Origin: Niastella populi
GTDB taxonomy: Bacteria > Bacteroidota > Bacteroidia > Chitinophagales > Chitinophagaceae
Length of the DNA stretch: 64,000 nt
Reading direction: 5' to 3'
Assembly (NCBI RefSeq): GCF_002078015.1
Contig: NZ_LWBP01000178.1
Coordinates: 58,855-122,854 of the forward strand
The notes beneath the pieces were generated by a model. The model ran no database searches, had not been told where the DNA came from, and saw only the letters and a list, made by a program, of their open reading frames with translations. This document shows, in pieces, positions 18,287 to 27,153 of the stretch (its first letter is position 1; each line of letters opens with the position of its first letter). Position numbers and translations under genes: made by a program.

Positions 18287-19759
18287 TTATCTGCTGATAA
18301 GTATTTTCGATTCCATCTTAGCTTTCGTGTTCCGGTCTGTTACCTGCAACAGGTACATGCCCGCCTGCAGCCCGGCTATCGTTATGTTGTCATCGCTGTA
18401 ATTGTTCCAGCGCTTTATCAGTTTTCCGGCCAGGTCAACAACCGATACATCCCTTATTGCCGAACTGCCAAACAACACATTCACCGTACTGCCCGGGTTG
18501 GGATAGATCAGCATCTTCTTCAGATCTTCGAGGCCGCGTACCGCCAGCGTTGGCAATATCTTCTTCGTACCATCTTTATTTATCTGTACCAGCCGGTACC
18601 AGCTAACCGCATTGGTATTGTTTATTTCACTGTACTGGTATTTCAACTGGAACGCGCTGTTGCCACCTTCCCTGCTGTTTACAAAACCTACCTGCTTATA
18701 CTCGCCATCGATCAGCCTGTGGATCTCAAAACCTGCATTGTCGCTTTCATTGGCGGTGGTCCAGTTCAGCACCACATTGCCGCCAAACCGGTTGCCCGAA
18801 AAATTCAATAACGTTACCGGCAGGGCGCCGCCCGCAGGGAAGAGCACCCGTACGATCGCGGTATCGCAATTGCCATTGGGATCGCACAACTGGTATACAA
18901 AGGTCATTAACGTAATACTCAAACTGCTCCGCGTAATGGTTGCGGTTCCCTGTCCGCCGGGATTCATGGTAACCGTACCTAAAACCGGGTCGGGCGGTGT
19001 CAGCAACGTCCAGGTCAAAGCGCTGTAAGTGTCATTGGGGTCGTTGTCGGTACCGGGCGCATACACCAGGTAACCGGCAGGTGGCGCCGGGAAGCTGGGG
19101 TTATCACCATACAATACCACGTTTATAGAAGTAATGCCGGGCGGACCAACGATGGTAAATACATCGGGCAATGCTACAGGCGCACACGCTGCGCCTGTAC
19201 ATACTTCGCTTAAACCGGTAATGGTGAAATTATCAAACGCAAAACGGGTGTTGCCCATACAATCGGGTTTGTTTATTACCAGGAACACCCTGAACTGCGT
19301 TACGGTAACGCTGGCCGGAAAGGTGAATGCATGGCAAACTCTGCCGCCGTCGGCAGGCACAGCGATGTCTTTAACCGAACCGTACACCTTGGTATCATCC
19401 GTTTCATCGAGGTCATTGGCGTTGTTCACCGTTGTGTTGGTAAAATAAAGATCAACCGTAGTACCGCAGGGCAATTCTCCCAAACCGTCTTGCGGCGTAT
19501 AACCGAATACATCGAAGCAATAGGTGACAGTGTTAGTATTGGCGGCTTTTTGTACTATAGGCGTACCAATGGTGCCCGGATTGTTTCCCGCAGCGGAAAG
19601 GATCACATCGTTCCCGTTTACGTTGTGAATGCCATACCCGTTGGCTAAGATCCAGTTGGGCGGATTTGGCGTAAAATCTTCTTCTAATTGCGCCTGTAAC
19701 ATACCAGTTGAGAAAGCACACAGTAGTAGCAATGCGCATGATTGTAGCATTCGCTTCAT
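18287..19759 (-). CDS. Secreted protein with T9SS C-terminal sorting domain (paralogue)
   Basis: 490 aa, like its neighbour at 16288-17760. The signal peptide MKRMLQSCALLLLCAFSTGM ends before QAQ, then LEEDFTPNPPNWILANGYG begins the same N-terminal domain. The two proteins share CFD(V/I), HAFTFPA/CFTFTFPA, the VALPDVF/VALNDVF start of the middle domain, TDNDPNDTYSALTW, LPVTLLNFSGNR, and the sorting domain LIYPNPGSTVNVLFGSSAIR. The C-terminus MESKILISR is typical of type A sorting. Function is unknown, with adhesin or surface structural roles most likely. It has its own promoter (20044-20073) with a leader of about 280 nt. Confidence 0.85.
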   Translation of the reverse strand: MKRMLQSCALLLLCAFSTGMLQAQLEEDFTPNPPNWILANGYGIHNVNGNDVILSAAGNNPGTIGTPIVQKAANTNTVTYCFDVFGYTPQDGLGELPCGTTVDLYFTNTTVNNANDLDETDDTKVYGSVKDIAVPADGGRVCHAFTFPASVTVTQFRVFLVINKPDCMGNTRFAFDNFTITGLSEVCTGAACAPVALPDVFTIVGPPGITSINVVLYGDNPSFPAPPAGYLVYAPGTDNDPNDTYSALTWTLLTPPDPVLGTVTMNPGGQGTATITRSSLSITLMTFVYQLCDPNGNCDTAIVRVLFPAGGALPVTLLNFSGNRFGGNVVLNWTTANESDNAGFEIHRLIDGEYKQVGFVNSREGGNSAFQLKYQYSEINNTNAVSWYRLVQINKDGTKKILPTLAVRGLEDLKKMLIYPNPGSTVNVLFGSSAIRDVSVVDLAGKLIKRWNNYSDDNITIAGLQAGMYLLQVTDRNTKAKMESKILISR

Positions 19760-20043
19760 AAAACAAATGGTTTAAAAGTTGTCAATGTATATGAGGATAG
19801 CTTACATCAGCGTACGGATGTATCGGGGCGTTTTTGTACAGAATAATGGATCCTGTTAAACAGGTTTGCGGGTTTGCGGGGAGGTTAAACAAGTGGTCAT
19901 CATGGAATGAAATACATGCCTGAACCAGATCTCATAGTACGGAGTTGCACAAAAGGATAATGCCTTTGAAGGTTAGCTGTAGGACAAATGAATAAAGCTT
20001 ACATTGAATGATGCAAGTGGAGTATAATAATAACAGAGCCCGA

Positions 20044-20073
20044 CAAATGTAAGGCTCCTTATCGAATTAACAA
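20044..20073 (-). promoter_or_regulatory. Promoter of the second T9SS gene, long leader
   Basis: Minus strand: TTG (20071-20073), 19-nt spacer, TACATTTG (20044-20051), an exact Bacteroidetes consensus. Transcription would start near 20037, leaving about 278 nt before the ATG at 19759. The leader contains GTTTGCGGGTTTGCGGG words but no riboswitch that I recognise. This accounts for most of the 411-bp gap 19760-20170; a GTTGCCTC word repeat closes it at 20143-20167. Confidence 0.7.
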
Positions 20074-20142
20074 TAAATAGAATATAAATTATTGAATATA
20101 TGAAGGCCGGCCGGGTTTGACCCATTGCGCTTTGGCATTGCC

Positions 20143-20167
20143 CGTTGTCTCGTTGCCTCGTTGCCTT
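20143..20167. repeat. GTTGCCTC 8-bp word repeat
   Basis: CGTTGTCTCGTTGCCTCGTTGCC sits immediately before the cmk stop. The same words occur at 45190-45240 and, in reverse complement (AAGGCAAC), at 24594-24628. Confidence 0.6.
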
Positions 20168-20170
20168 TTC

Positions 20171-20866
20171 TTAATTGTCCTGTTGCCCGTTCTTACGCTC
20201 CTGCACCCACTTCTTGGCAATCTCCAGCTGCTCTTTCATGGTAATGTTGGTATTATCGAGCTCGAGGGCGTCGTCGGCCTTGCGCAGCGGGCTCACTTCG
20301 CGGTGGGAATCAATATAATCGCGCATTTCGAGGTTGGCCCGCACCTCTTCCATGGTAACGTTGGGGTTCTTTTCATATAGTTCCTGGAACCGGCGTTTGA
20401 CGCGGATATCGTTGTCGGCCGTCATAAAGATCTTCAGTTCGGCGTTGGGGAAAACCACCGTACCTATGTCGCGGCCATCCATTACAATGCCCTTGTTGCG
20501 GCCCATCTCCTGCTGCTGTTTAACGGCAAACTCGCGTACTTCCCTGATGGCCGCCACCTCGCTTACTTTTTCCGCCACCACCAGGTCGCGGATAACGTAT
20601 TCCACATTCTCCTCGTTCAGGTACATTTCGCTTTGGCCGCTTTTATGGTTCGAATGGAAGTTGAGTTTGATATTCTGCAACGCCTGATCAACCGCGTCGT
20701 GGTGGGTCCAGTCAACGTGATTACGCAAAAAATAAAGGGTAATGGCCCGGTACATGGCGCCGCTGTCGATATACAGGTACCCTAACTCGCGGGCCAGTTG
20801 TTTGGCCAGGGTGCTTTTTCCGCACGACGACCACCCGTCGATGGTGATAATGATCTTTTGTTGCAT
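20171..20866 (-). CDS. cmk: Cytidylate kinase
   Basis: Phosphorylates CMP and dCMP with ATP. From the ATG at 20866 the protein is 231 aa, the normal size, starting MQQKIIITIDGWSSCGKST with the P-loop at about residues 10-18. MDGRDIGTVVFPNAELKIFMTA is the family's substrate-binding core, followed by VKRRFQEL and the LID region. A longer in-frame start at 20938 is rejected because the promoter -7 box (20878-20885) lies inside that extension and cytidylate kinases start just before the P-loop. Confidence 0.95.
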   Translation of the reverse strand: MQQKIIITIDGWSSCGKSTLAKQLARELGYLYIDSGAMYRAITLYFLRNHVDWTHHDAVDQALQNIKLNFHSNHKSGQSEMYLNEENVEYVIRDLVVAEKVSEVAAIREVREFAVKQQQEMGRNKGIVMDGRDIGTVVFPNAELKIFMTADNDIRVKRRFQELYEKNPNVTMEEVRANLEMRDYIDSHREVSPLRKADDALELDNTNITMKEQLEIAKKWVQERKNGQQDN

Positions 20867-20877
20867 AGGTATGGTTG

Positions 20878-20908
20878 CAAAAGTAAAGGAACCAGTTGCA
20901 AGGAACAA
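20878..20908 (-). promoter_or_regulatory. cmk promoter
   Basis: Minus strand: TTG (20906-20908), 20-nt spacer, TACTTTTG (20878-20885). The predicted start lies only about 5 nt before the ATG at 20866, so the leader is very short. This fixes the cmk start codon. Confidence 0.65.
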
Positions 20909-20989
20909 GGCGAAAGACTTAAAATTCGGGGCGGGCAACTAAAGTCAAACTGTTAAAAACTAATCATTTGGGCTCAAGCCACCAGCGCC

Positions 20990-21135
20990 TTTGCTGTATT
21001 TGCTTTCGGCTTTAGCCTTTCGCCTTTCCCCTGTATTTGTATTCGCTTTAAGCTTTGAGCTTTCGCCTTTTAGCTGTATTTGTATTCGCTTTCGCCTGTA
21101 TTCACGCTTACAGCTTGAAGCTTGAAGCTGTATTT
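20990..21135. repeat. GAATAC-separator word array upstream of cmk
   Basis: CTGTATTTG(C/T)(T/A)TTCG(G/C) separators start near 20993, 21031 and 21073, with shorter CTGTATT variants near 21098 and 21129. Between them lie words such as CTTTAAG, CTTTGAG, CTTTCGC and CTTGAAG. It is the reverse-orientation form of the array at 9.2-10.1 kb, with spacings of about 38-42 bp. Confidence 0.75.
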
Positions 21136-21140
21136 CTCTC

Positions 21141-21173
21141 AAAATAAATGTCGCCCCGGTTGAGGGACGACAT
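21141..21173 (-). terminator. Terminator of the candidate small RNA
   Basis: Minus strand: ATGTCGTCCC (21173-21164) pairs with GGGGCGACAT (21157-21148), 10 bp with one wobble and a 6-nt loop, followed by TTATTTT. No coding sequence ends here, so it must end a non-coding transcript. Confidence 0.75.
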
Positions 21174-21326
21174 CAGTTTTGTAGTGGGACTTGATTGGCA
21201 CACTACGCTGTGTCACCTGGTTAGCAGTCCATCGCCTTAGAGTTGATGCCCTGAATAATATGCCGGCACGTCGAAAATGCCACCTGATACCCGGGGGTAT
21301 TGTAAACCGAGGGACACGATATTATT
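21141..21326 (-). ncRNA. Candidate structured small RNA (~185 nt), 6S-like in size and shape
   Basis: The gap between the clpC terminator and the cmk repeat array holds a unique, non-repeat stretch bounded by a near-consensus -7 box (TACCTTTC, minus strand, 21330-21337) and the terminator above. The predicted 5' end (AATAATATCG..CCCTCGGTT) is complementary to the 3' end (AACCGGGGCGACATTTATT), giving a long closing stem that excludes the terminator hairpin. Inside, ATACC/GGTAT and GGCA/TGCC hairpins follow, and an apical arm GGACT..AGTCC encloses ACAC/GTGT. Length, paired ends and a rod-like fold are the known traits of 6S RNA, but I see no primary-sequence signature that proves this. A local stretch looks like a tRNA-Ser(GCT) anticodon arm, yet no acceptor or T-arm exists. 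Confidence 0.5.
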
Positions 21327-21329
21327 AAC

Positions 21330-21337
21330 GAAAGGTA
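21330..21337 (-). promoter_or_regulatory. Possible -7 box for the small RNA
   Basis: Minus-strand TACCTTTC differs from TAnnTTTG only at the last base. Its expected start near 21323 agrees within a few bases with the 5' end deduced from RNA end-pairing. No TTG is seen at -33. Confidence 0.35.
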
Positions 21338-21371
21338 AACTGTTTAGTTGTTCACAGCGCCAAAAATGCAT

Positions 21372-21401
21372 AAAAAAAGCCCCAACGGCGAGCGTTGGGG
21401 C
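21372..21401 (-). terminator. clpC terminator
   Basis: Minus strand GCCCCAACG (21401-21393), 5-nt loop, CGTTGGGGC (21387-21379), then seven Ts. It lies about 30 bp after the clpC stop and is a textbook Rho-independent terminator. Confidence 0.92.
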
Positions 21402-21431
21402 CTATATGATGTTTCAACTATTTCTGTATTC

Positions 21432-23960
21432 TTAGTTGTTGGCTTCCGATTTTTCCTTTTCGGTCTTCAACGTGAACCTGATCTTGCTGTTCTCTTTGTC
21501 GAGGTCGGCCACCAGGGTATCGCCCTGTTTAATGTGCAGGCTCAGGATCTCTTCTGCAAGGGGATCTTCGAGGTATTTCTGAATAGCCCTGTGCAGCGGA
21601 CGGGCGCCAAACTGCTGATCGTATCCTTTCTCGGCGATGAAGTGTTTTGCTTCGGTGGTCAACTCCAGCGTAAAGCCGAGGTTAGCCAGGCGTTTCATAA
21701 CACCTTTCATCAGGATGTCGATGATCGAGAAGATATGGTCTTTGTTCAGCGAGTTGAAGATGATCACATCATCGATACGATTCAGAAACTCGGGCGAGAA
21801 GGTACGCTTCAACGCTTTTTCAATAACGGCTTTGTTATTTTCATTAGCGCTTTGTGTGCGTGCCTGGGTAGCAAAACCTACCCCGTCGCCAAAATCCTTC
21901 AACTGACGTACACCTATGTTCGAGGTCATGATGATAGTCGTGTTCTTGAAGTCAACTCTTCTTCCCAAACCATCTGTGAGCTGTCCATCGTCGAGCACCT
22001 GTAACAGGATGTTGTAGATATCCGGGTGTGCTTTCTCGATCTCATCGAGCAGGATCACTGAATAAGGTTTGCGGCGTACTTTCTCTGTCAGTTGTCCGCC
22101 TTCTTCATAACCAACATATCCCGGAGGCGCACCGATCAAACGGCTTACCGTGAATTTTTCCATGTATTCACTCATGTCGATGCGGATGAGCGCATCTTCC
22201 GAGTCGAACATATAACGGGCCAGTGAACGGGCCAGCTCGGTTTTACCAACACCGGTAGGTCCGAGGAAGATAAAGGTACCGATAGGCTTTTTGGGATCTT
22301 TCAAACCAACGCGGTTACGTTGTATGGCTTTCACCACTTTTTCGATCGCTTCGTCCTGACCGATCACCATTCCACGCATATCTTCGGCCATGCGGCGCAG
22401 TTTTTCGCTTTCGGCCTGCACCATTCTCTTCACCGGTATACCGGTCATCATGCTTACTACTTCGGCAATGGCTTCGTCGTCGATAGGATAGCGTTTGTGT
22501 TTGCTTTCTTCTTCCCAGCTTGCTTTCGCTTTTTCCAGCTCTTCCTGCAAACGTTTTTCGGTATCGCGTAAAGAAGCGGCTTCCTCAAACTTCTGGCTCT
22601 TTACTACTTTATTCTTTTCAACCTTTACATCTTCGATCTTCTTTTCGAGGTCGAGGATCTCTTTCGGCACGTTGATGTTCTTTAAGTGAACACGGGCGCC
22701 AACTTCATCCATTACGTCAATTGCCTTATCGGGCAACAAACGGTCGGTGATGTAACGGTCGCTGAGTTTTACGCAGGCGTCGATGGCATCGTCGCTGTAC
22801 GTAACGTTATGATAGTCCTCGTATTTCGATTTGATGTTGTTCAGGATCTGAACGGTTTCATCTACACTTGGCGGTTCTACCATCACTTTCTGGAAACGAC
22901 GATCGAGTGCGCCATCTTTTTCGATGTACATTCTGTATTCGTCGAGGGTAGATGCGCCAATGCACTGGAGCTCGCCGCGTGCGAGGGCCGGTTTGAAGAT
23001 GTTCGATGCATCGAGTGAACCGCTTGCACCACCGGCGCCAACGATCGTATGAATTTCATCGATGAACAGGATCACATCCCGGTTCTTCTCGAGTTCGTTC
23101 ATGATGGCTTTCATGCGCTCTTCGAACTGACCGCGGTATTTTGTACCTGCTACCAGGGCGGCAAGGTCTAATGAGATCACACGTTTATCGAACAATACTC
23201 TGGATACTTTACGCTGTACGATACGCAGGGCCAACCCTTCAACGATGGCGGTTTTACCAACGCCGGGTTCACCAATGAGAATCGGGTTGTTCTTTTTACG
23301 GCGGCTCAGGATCTGCGACACCCTTTCAATTTCTTCCTCACGTCCAACGATAGGGTCAAGGGCACCACTCTCGGCTAAACGGGTAATGTCGCGGCCAAAA
23401 TTGTCCAATACCGGCGTTTTACTTTTCGTATTACCGGCAGAGCGCGATTTCTGCTGCGAATACTTTTTTTCATCATCGAAATCATCTTCGTTCTCATCGG
23501 CATATTCGCTGCGTACGTCGTTGCTTTTAACAACGCCTAATTCGTTTCTGAATAAATCGTAATCCACGTCGAACTGATTTAAGATTTGAGTTGCTATGTT
23601 TTCCTTATTCTTGAGAATGGAGAGCATTAAATGTTCCGTTTCAACTGTAGGGCTCTTCAACGCTTTTGCTTCCAGAACAGTTACCCTTATCACCTTTTCA
23701 GCTTGCTTGGTAAGTGGTAGACTGTTTATGTTAGCAATGTTTTTACCGGTTTTGTCTTTTACTGCCAGTTCTACTTCTTTCCGCAATTCGTACAGATCCA
23801 CATTAAAGCTTTTCAATATACGGACAGCAGTGTTCTCTCCCTCACGGATCAACCCCAGCAACAAATGTTCAGTTCCGATAAAATCGTTCCCAAGCCGTAA
23901 AGCCTCCTCTCTGCTAAAAGAAATGATCTCCTTCACCTGGGCTGAAAAATTGTTGTCCAT
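21432..23960 (-). CDS. clpC: ATP-dependent Clp protease ATPase subunit ClpC
   Basis: Hsp100 unfoldase that feeds substrates to ClpP. The 842-aa protein has two N-terminal Clp_N repeats (about 1-150), the first AAA domain with Walker [10 protein letters not shown] and sensor region [11 protein letters not shown], a UVR/coiled-coil middle domain (about 420-470, [20 protein letters not shown]), and the second AAA domain with [11 protein letters not shown] and [13 protein letters not shown] short acidic and Lys-rich tail follows. The middle domain marks ClpC rather than ClpA or ClpB. It has its own terminator and diverges from the STAS gene. No mcsA, mcsB or ctsR gene is adjacent, as expected outside Firmicutes. 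Confidence 0.97.
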   Translation of the reverse strand: MDNNFSAQVKEIISFSREEALRLGNDFIGTEHLLLGLIREGENTAVRILKSFNVDLYELRKEVELAVKDKTGKNIANINSLPLTKQAEKVIRVTVLEAKALKSPTVETEHLMLSILKNKENIATQILNQFDVDYDLFRNELGVVKSNDVRSEYADENEDDFDDEKKYSQQKSRSAGNTKSKTPVLDNFGRDITRLAESGALDPIVGREEEIERVSQILSRRKKNNPILIGEPGVGKTAIVEGLALRIVQRKVSRVLFDKRVISLDLAALVAGTKYRGQFEERMKAIMNELEKNRDVILFIDEIHTIVGAGGASGSLDASNIFKPALARGELQCIGASTLDEYRMYIEKDGALDRRFQKVMVEPPSVDETVQILNNIKSKYEDYHNVTYSDDAIDACVKLSDRYITDRLLPDKAIDVMDEVGARVHLKNINVPKEILDLEKKIEDVKVEKNKVVKSQKFEEAASLRDTEKRLQEELEKAKASWEEESKHKRYPIDDEAIAEVVSMMTGIPVKRMVQAESEKLRRMAEDMRGMVIGQDEAIEKVVKAIQRNRVGLKDPKKPIGTFIFLGPTGVGKTELARSLARYMFDSEDALIRIDMSEYMEKFTVSRLIGAPPGYVGYEEGGQLTEKVRRKPYSVILLDEIEKAHPDIYNILLQVLDDGQLTDGLGRRVDFKNTTIIMTSNIGVRQLKDFGDGVGFATQARTQSANENNKAVIEKALKRTFSPEFLNRIDDVIIFNSLNKDHIFSIIDILMKGVMKRLANLGFTLELTTEAKHFIAEKGYDQQFGARPLHRAIQKYLEDPLAEEILSLHIKQGDTLVADLDKENSKIRFTLKTEKEKSEANN

Positions 23961-24071
23961 TTAATTATAATTTGTTGTGTGTTATACAATAATAACGAAT
24001 ATTTTTGACATTCTGTTGTACCCTTTTATTAATGGTTTTCGTGTTTTGCATCAAAATAATTTTAAGACCTT

Positions 24072-24446
24072 ATGCAGTTCAAAATTGATACCAGTGAGAA
24101 ATTCCATGCCATTCAGATCAAAGAACAGACTTTATCTGCTAATATGACAGGAGAATTGGATGCTTGTTTAATGCCCCTGTTGCAACAGGAAGTTAAAAAC
24201 GTGGTGCTTAATTTACAAGACATCCAAAACGTCGATAACGCTGCCGGTGAGCACCTTGTGAATATACAACAAAGCTTTTACGCACAAAGTTCATCATTCG
24301 TTATCTGTTGCCTTCAAAAGCAGGTGGAAAAAGACCTCGACGCCGCCGATCTGCTTGAATTATTGAACGTAGCACCTACAGAAAGCGAGGCATGGGATAT
24401 CGTGCACATGGAAGAAATAGAACGCGAACTCGGGGATAGTTTTTAA
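24072..24446 (+). CDS. STAS-domain protein (anti-anti-sigma-like)
   Basis: A 124-aa cytoplasmic protein with the STAS fold: strand KNVVLNLQDIQNVDNAAGEHLVNIQQSFYA resembles the anti-anti-sigma core around the phosphorylatable Ser, here NVDNAAGEHLV, where the Ser position appears to be Asn or Ala. SSFVICCLQKQVEKDL follows as the next strand and helix, and an acidic C-terminus (MEEIERELGDSF) ends it. The family regulates sigma factor or transporter partners by binding; the partner is not nearby. Lack of a clear phospho-acceptor Ser suggests a non-switching member. It diverges from clpC. Confidence 0.7.
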   Translation: MQFKIDTSEKFHAIQIKEQTLSANMTGELDACLMPLLQQEVKNVVLNLQDIQNVDNAAGEHLVNIQQSFYAQSSSFVICCLQKQVEKDLDAADLLELLNVAPTESEAWDIVHMEEIERELGDSF

Positions 24447-24593
24447 GTTGTAAACAGAAAGTTGTACGTTTTAAGCTCACCGGCTCAGGCATAAAAATAT
24501 GAATTCAGGCCACCCGACGTTGTGTCACCCGTTCCGCGATCATCTCAGGGCGAAAACACCCTTTTTCGAATATGTTAAAATTTGATTTAAAGG

Positions 24594-24650
24594 TGAAAAG
24601 GCAACAAGGCAACAAGGCAACAAGGGAAAACCACAAACCACAAACAAAAA
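24594..24650. repeat. AAGGCAAC and ACCACAAAC word repeats before ispD
   Basis: Four copies of the 8-bp word AAGGCAAC are followed by ACCACAAACCACAAAC and end 15 bp before the ispD ATG. They are reverse complements of the GTTGCCTC and TTTGTGG families found elsewhere, and they occupy the region where an ispD promoter would lie. Confidence 0.6.
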
Positions 24651-24665
24651 CTTTAAGCCGGAGGC

Positions 24666-25343
24666 ATGAACAAATACGCTGTCATAGTAGCCGGAGGTTC
24701 CGGAGTACGCATGGGTAGCACATTGCCCAAACAGTTTCTGCCGGTATGCGGTAAACCCGTGCTGTGGCATTCGCTCGAAACCTTTCTGGCGGCCGCGCCC
24801 GACATGCGCATCATTCTCGTTCTACCCAAAGACCATATACCAACCGGGCAGGAGATCATCGGCACTACCAGCGACCCCGCCCGCATAACCATCACCACCG
24901 GTGGCGAAACCCGCTTTCATTCCGTCAAGAACGGGCTTGCCGCCATTCAGGCGCCCGGTGTGGTGTTCGTGCATGATGCCGTTCGCTGTTTGCTTTCCAC
25001 CGGCCTTATTCACCGTTGTTACGAAAGCACGGTTGAAAAAGGAAATGCCATTCCCGCCATTCAACCGGTCGACACTTTGCGTATTGAAACCCCTGACGGC
25101 AGTCAGGTAATCGATCGCACCAAAGTGCGCATCATTCAAACCCCGCAAACATTTTTCAGCGACATCCTGCAAAAAGCTTTTGAACAACCATACGATGTTG
25201 CATTTACCGATGAAGCCAGCGTGGTGGAAAAACTCGGCGTGGCCATTCACCTGGTAGAAGGCGAAGCCACCAATATCAAAATAACCCGGCCGCTCGATAT
25301 TTTACTGGCCGAAAAGATCCTGAAAGAAAATCTGCGCGCCTGA
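24666..25343 (+). CDS. ispD: 2-C-methyl-D-erythritol 4-phosphate cytidylyltransferase
   Basis: Couples MEP with CTP to give CDP-ME in the non-mevalonate isoprenoid pathway. The 225-aa protein has the usual length. The nucleotidyltransferase signature AGGSGVRMGSTLPKQFLPV (residues 8-26) includes the catalytic Arg and Lys. FVHDAVRCLLS gives the metal-binding Asp, IIQTPQTF and FTDEASVVEKLG the C-terminal signature, and GEATNIKITRPLDILLAE the family end. The stop overlaps the start of the FkbM methyltransferase by one base (TGATG), so the two are co-translated. Confidence 0.95.
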   Translation: MNKYAVIVAGGSGVRMGSTLPKQFLPVCGKPVLWHSLETFLAAAPDMRIILVLPKDHIPTGQEIIGTTSDPARITITTGGETRFHSVKNGLAAIQAPGVVFVHDAVRCLLSTGLIHRCYESTVEKGNAIPAIQPVDTLRIETPDGSQVIDRTKVRIIQTPQTFFSDILQKAFEQPYDVAFTDEASVVEKLGVAIHLVEGEATNIKITRPLDILLAEKILKENLRA

Positions 25344-26173
25344 TGCCGGCTATCAGTCATATATGGACCCGGACTAAAACAGCGATCGGCAAATTGTTTT
25401 TTTGTTATCGTGTAACGGTTAACACAACCAGTTTTCTAAAGCTTATCATAAATACCAAAAGATCGAAATGGCCGCACAAAAACCCTTCGCCGATCGATGT
25501 TGATAATGCCAGTGCTTATCTTTTTCAATTCAATAAACAACAACAGCCATTTTACCTGCGCACCTATGCCGGTGATCTTCAGATATTTTACGATATCTTC
25601 TGGCGTTCTATTTACCAGTTCCCCGATCCATTGTTTAAACGCGCCAAAACAATTGTTGACCTTGGCGGGCATATTGGTTTTACAGCCGCCTGGCTTCACT
25701 GGCATTGCCCCAACGCAAAAGTGTACACGGTGGAAGCTGACGAAAGCAATTATGCTTTGCTTACCAAAAACCTGCAGCCGCAACTTGCCAACGGGGTTAT
25801 AATTGCCGATCATGCTGCCATCAGCAATAGCAACGGCACTGTTTATTTACAAAGATCAAAGCATTCCTACAATTCTCAACTGTCCGGTATGGTCACCAAC
25901 TTTCCGGTGCCCGGCATTCGCTTGCAACAGTTTCTGCAGCAACACCGGTTAACGCATATCGACCTTATCAAGATCGACATTGAAGGTGCAGAGTTTTTTC
26001 TTTTTACCGACGATACCGAATGGCTCACTATTACCGATACTATTATCGTTGAAATTCATTCTGAGGAAAACCTACAGTTGTTCACGAAAGCTGTTACGCC
26101 TTATGGTTTTATTATTGAAGAAAAAAACCTGGAGCATGAAAGTTTATATGTGGCGTACAAACACTATCAGTGA
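25343..26173 (+). CDS. FkbM family methyltransferase
   Basis: A 276-aa SAM-dependent methyltransferase. Motif I is IVDLGGHIGFTAAWL (about 105-119), motif II the acidic VYTVEADESNYALLTKNL, and motif IV IDLIKIDIEGAEFFLF, all typical of the FkbM/Methyltransf_21 group, which O-methylates glycans or small molecules. The N-terminal 40 residues (basic, hydrophobic) are not conserved. It starts within the ispD stop codon. It is convergent with the acetyltransferase-like gene and separated from it by only 12 bp. The substrate is unknown; the many glycan genes nearby make a sugar methylation plausible. Confidence 0.88.
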   Translation: MPAISHIWTRTKTAIGKLFFCYRVTVNTTSFLKLIINTKRSKWPHKNPSPIDVDNASAYLFQFNKQQQPFYLRTYAGDLQIFYDIFWRSIYQFPDPLFKRAKTIVDLGGHIGFTAAWLHWHCPNAKVYTVEADESNYALLTKNLQPQLANGVIIADHAAISNSNGTVYLQRSKHSYNSQLSGMVTNFPVPGIRLQQFLQQHRLTHIDLIKIDIEGAEFFLFTDDTEWLTITDTIIVEIHSEENLQLFTKAVTPYGFIIEEKNLEHESLYVAYKHYQ

Positions 26174-26185
26174 ACCGCCAACCTC

Positions 26186-27091
26186 CTATTTTAACAACCG
26201 GACCGGCCAGGGCAGTTTATTGTAATAAAAATGATAATAGGGCTGGTCAAAACTTCCAAAGTTTTTATAAAAATGCGCTATGCCCGGTATATCAGAACCT
26301 TCAAAATCAAGGACCAAACTGCTTCCGGCAAATTCATCGATCAGCCGGTCGATCAAAAAATGGTTAGCGCCTTTATTCCGTCCTTCTGGCCAGGTAACAG
26401 AAGCGATTAAATACAACCTGTGTTTATCGCGTAATAACATTCCCTTTGAAAGTAATTTACCATCTTCGGTAACAGACCTTGCGACCAGGTTATTTCTTTC
26501 ATTCAGATAGGCAAGCACCTTTTCAAAGCGGCTGTAATCATCGTCGGTTACATGTGCTATCCGGTTTCCGTACAGATCCCTGAAGGCAGCCAGCGACTCT
26601 TTATACGTATTTTCTTTTGAATACAATAAGTTAAACCGGCTTGTCCGTTTCAGATTTTTAACCAGGTCATGTTTATAATTTGCCCGAAGCTGTTCATATG
26701 ACAGTTGTAGTGGTAGAAGAAAATTGGAATGACCGGGCAAACCAGTTTGGGGGTGCGCATAATTCAAAAAAAAGTCGGCAAACCGAAAATGGGCAGGCAA
26801 CTCATTTAAAAACCTGTTTACCAGTTCAACAGTTAACTCGGTCCCGGTAAATATTCCCAATTGCTGTATAAAAGCAGGCCTGTATACATACCTGATGCCC
26901 CATTTTTTTCGCCAGGTCAGCGGCATCACCGCTTCATAATCGCCCAGCACCAGCGCATCCCAGTTGCCGGCCATATAGTCGAGGTAAAAAGAATGAGCGT
27001 ATAACAACCCGTTGGCTGCATTGGCAATACATCGATCCCATTGTTGGGTGTCGATGTGTTTACGTTGCAGGTATTGCAGGTTGCGGTGCAT
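26186..27091 (-). CDS. GNAT/FemAB-like acyltransferase superfamily protein
   Basis: A 301-aa protein with two GNAT-like halves. The first has LVLGDYEAVMPLTWRKKWG (about 48-66) and YRPAFIQQLGIF, as in the BioF2/FemAB group. The second has SKGMLLRDKHRLYLIASVTWPEGRNKGANHFLIDRLI, matching the CoA or aminoacyl-tRNA binding core. Members of this superfamily transfer acyl or aminoacyl groups to cell-wall or surface glycans, but no substrate can be set here. It lies directly downstream of the M1 peptidase gene, with a perfect palindrome in the 62-bp spacer. Confidence 0.7.
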   Translation of the reverse strand: MHRNLQYLQRKHIDTQQWDRCIANAANGLLYAHSFYLDYMAGNWDALVLGDYEAVMPLTWRKKWGIRYVYRPAFIQQLGIFTGTELTVELVNRFLNELPAHFRFADFFLNYAHPQTGLPGHSNFLLPLQLSYEQLRANYKHDLVKNLKRTSRFNLLYSKENTYKESLAAFRDLYGNRIAHVTDDDYSRFEKVLAYLNERNNLVARSVTEDGKLLSKGMLLRDKHRLYLIASVTWPEGRNKGANHFLIDRLIDEFAGSSLVLDFEGSDIPGIAHFYKNFGSFDQPYYHFYYNKLPWPVRLLK

Positions 27092-27100
27092 AGTTAATTT

Positions 27101-27148
27101 AGGTGTGCCACACTTTCCTCCGATCGCACGGTTAAGTGTGGCACACCT
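27101..27148. repeat. Perfect 15-bp inverted repeat (AGGTGTGCCACACTT)
   Basis: AGGTGTGCCACACTT (27101-27115) and AAGTGTGGCACACCT (27134-27148) are exact complements with an 18-nt loop. They fill the 62-bp space between the M1 peptidase stop and the next gene. No T-run follows on either strand, so it is more like a REP-type palindrome or mRNA-processing hairpin than a terminator. The core GGCACACCT/AGGTGTGCC recurs in the terminator at 58551-58600. Confidence 0.8.
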
Positions 27149-27153
27149 TATGG

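Noticed and set aside
20867..20938. Extended cmk N-terminus starting at 20938
   Set aside because: The extension contains the promoter -7 box and is not part of the cytidylate kinase fold.
21141..21326. tRNA-Ser or tmRNA
   Set aside because: A TGGACTGCTAACCA-like stretch resembles a serine anticodon arm, but there is no acceptor stem, T-arm (GGTTCGAATCC) or CCA at a matching place.
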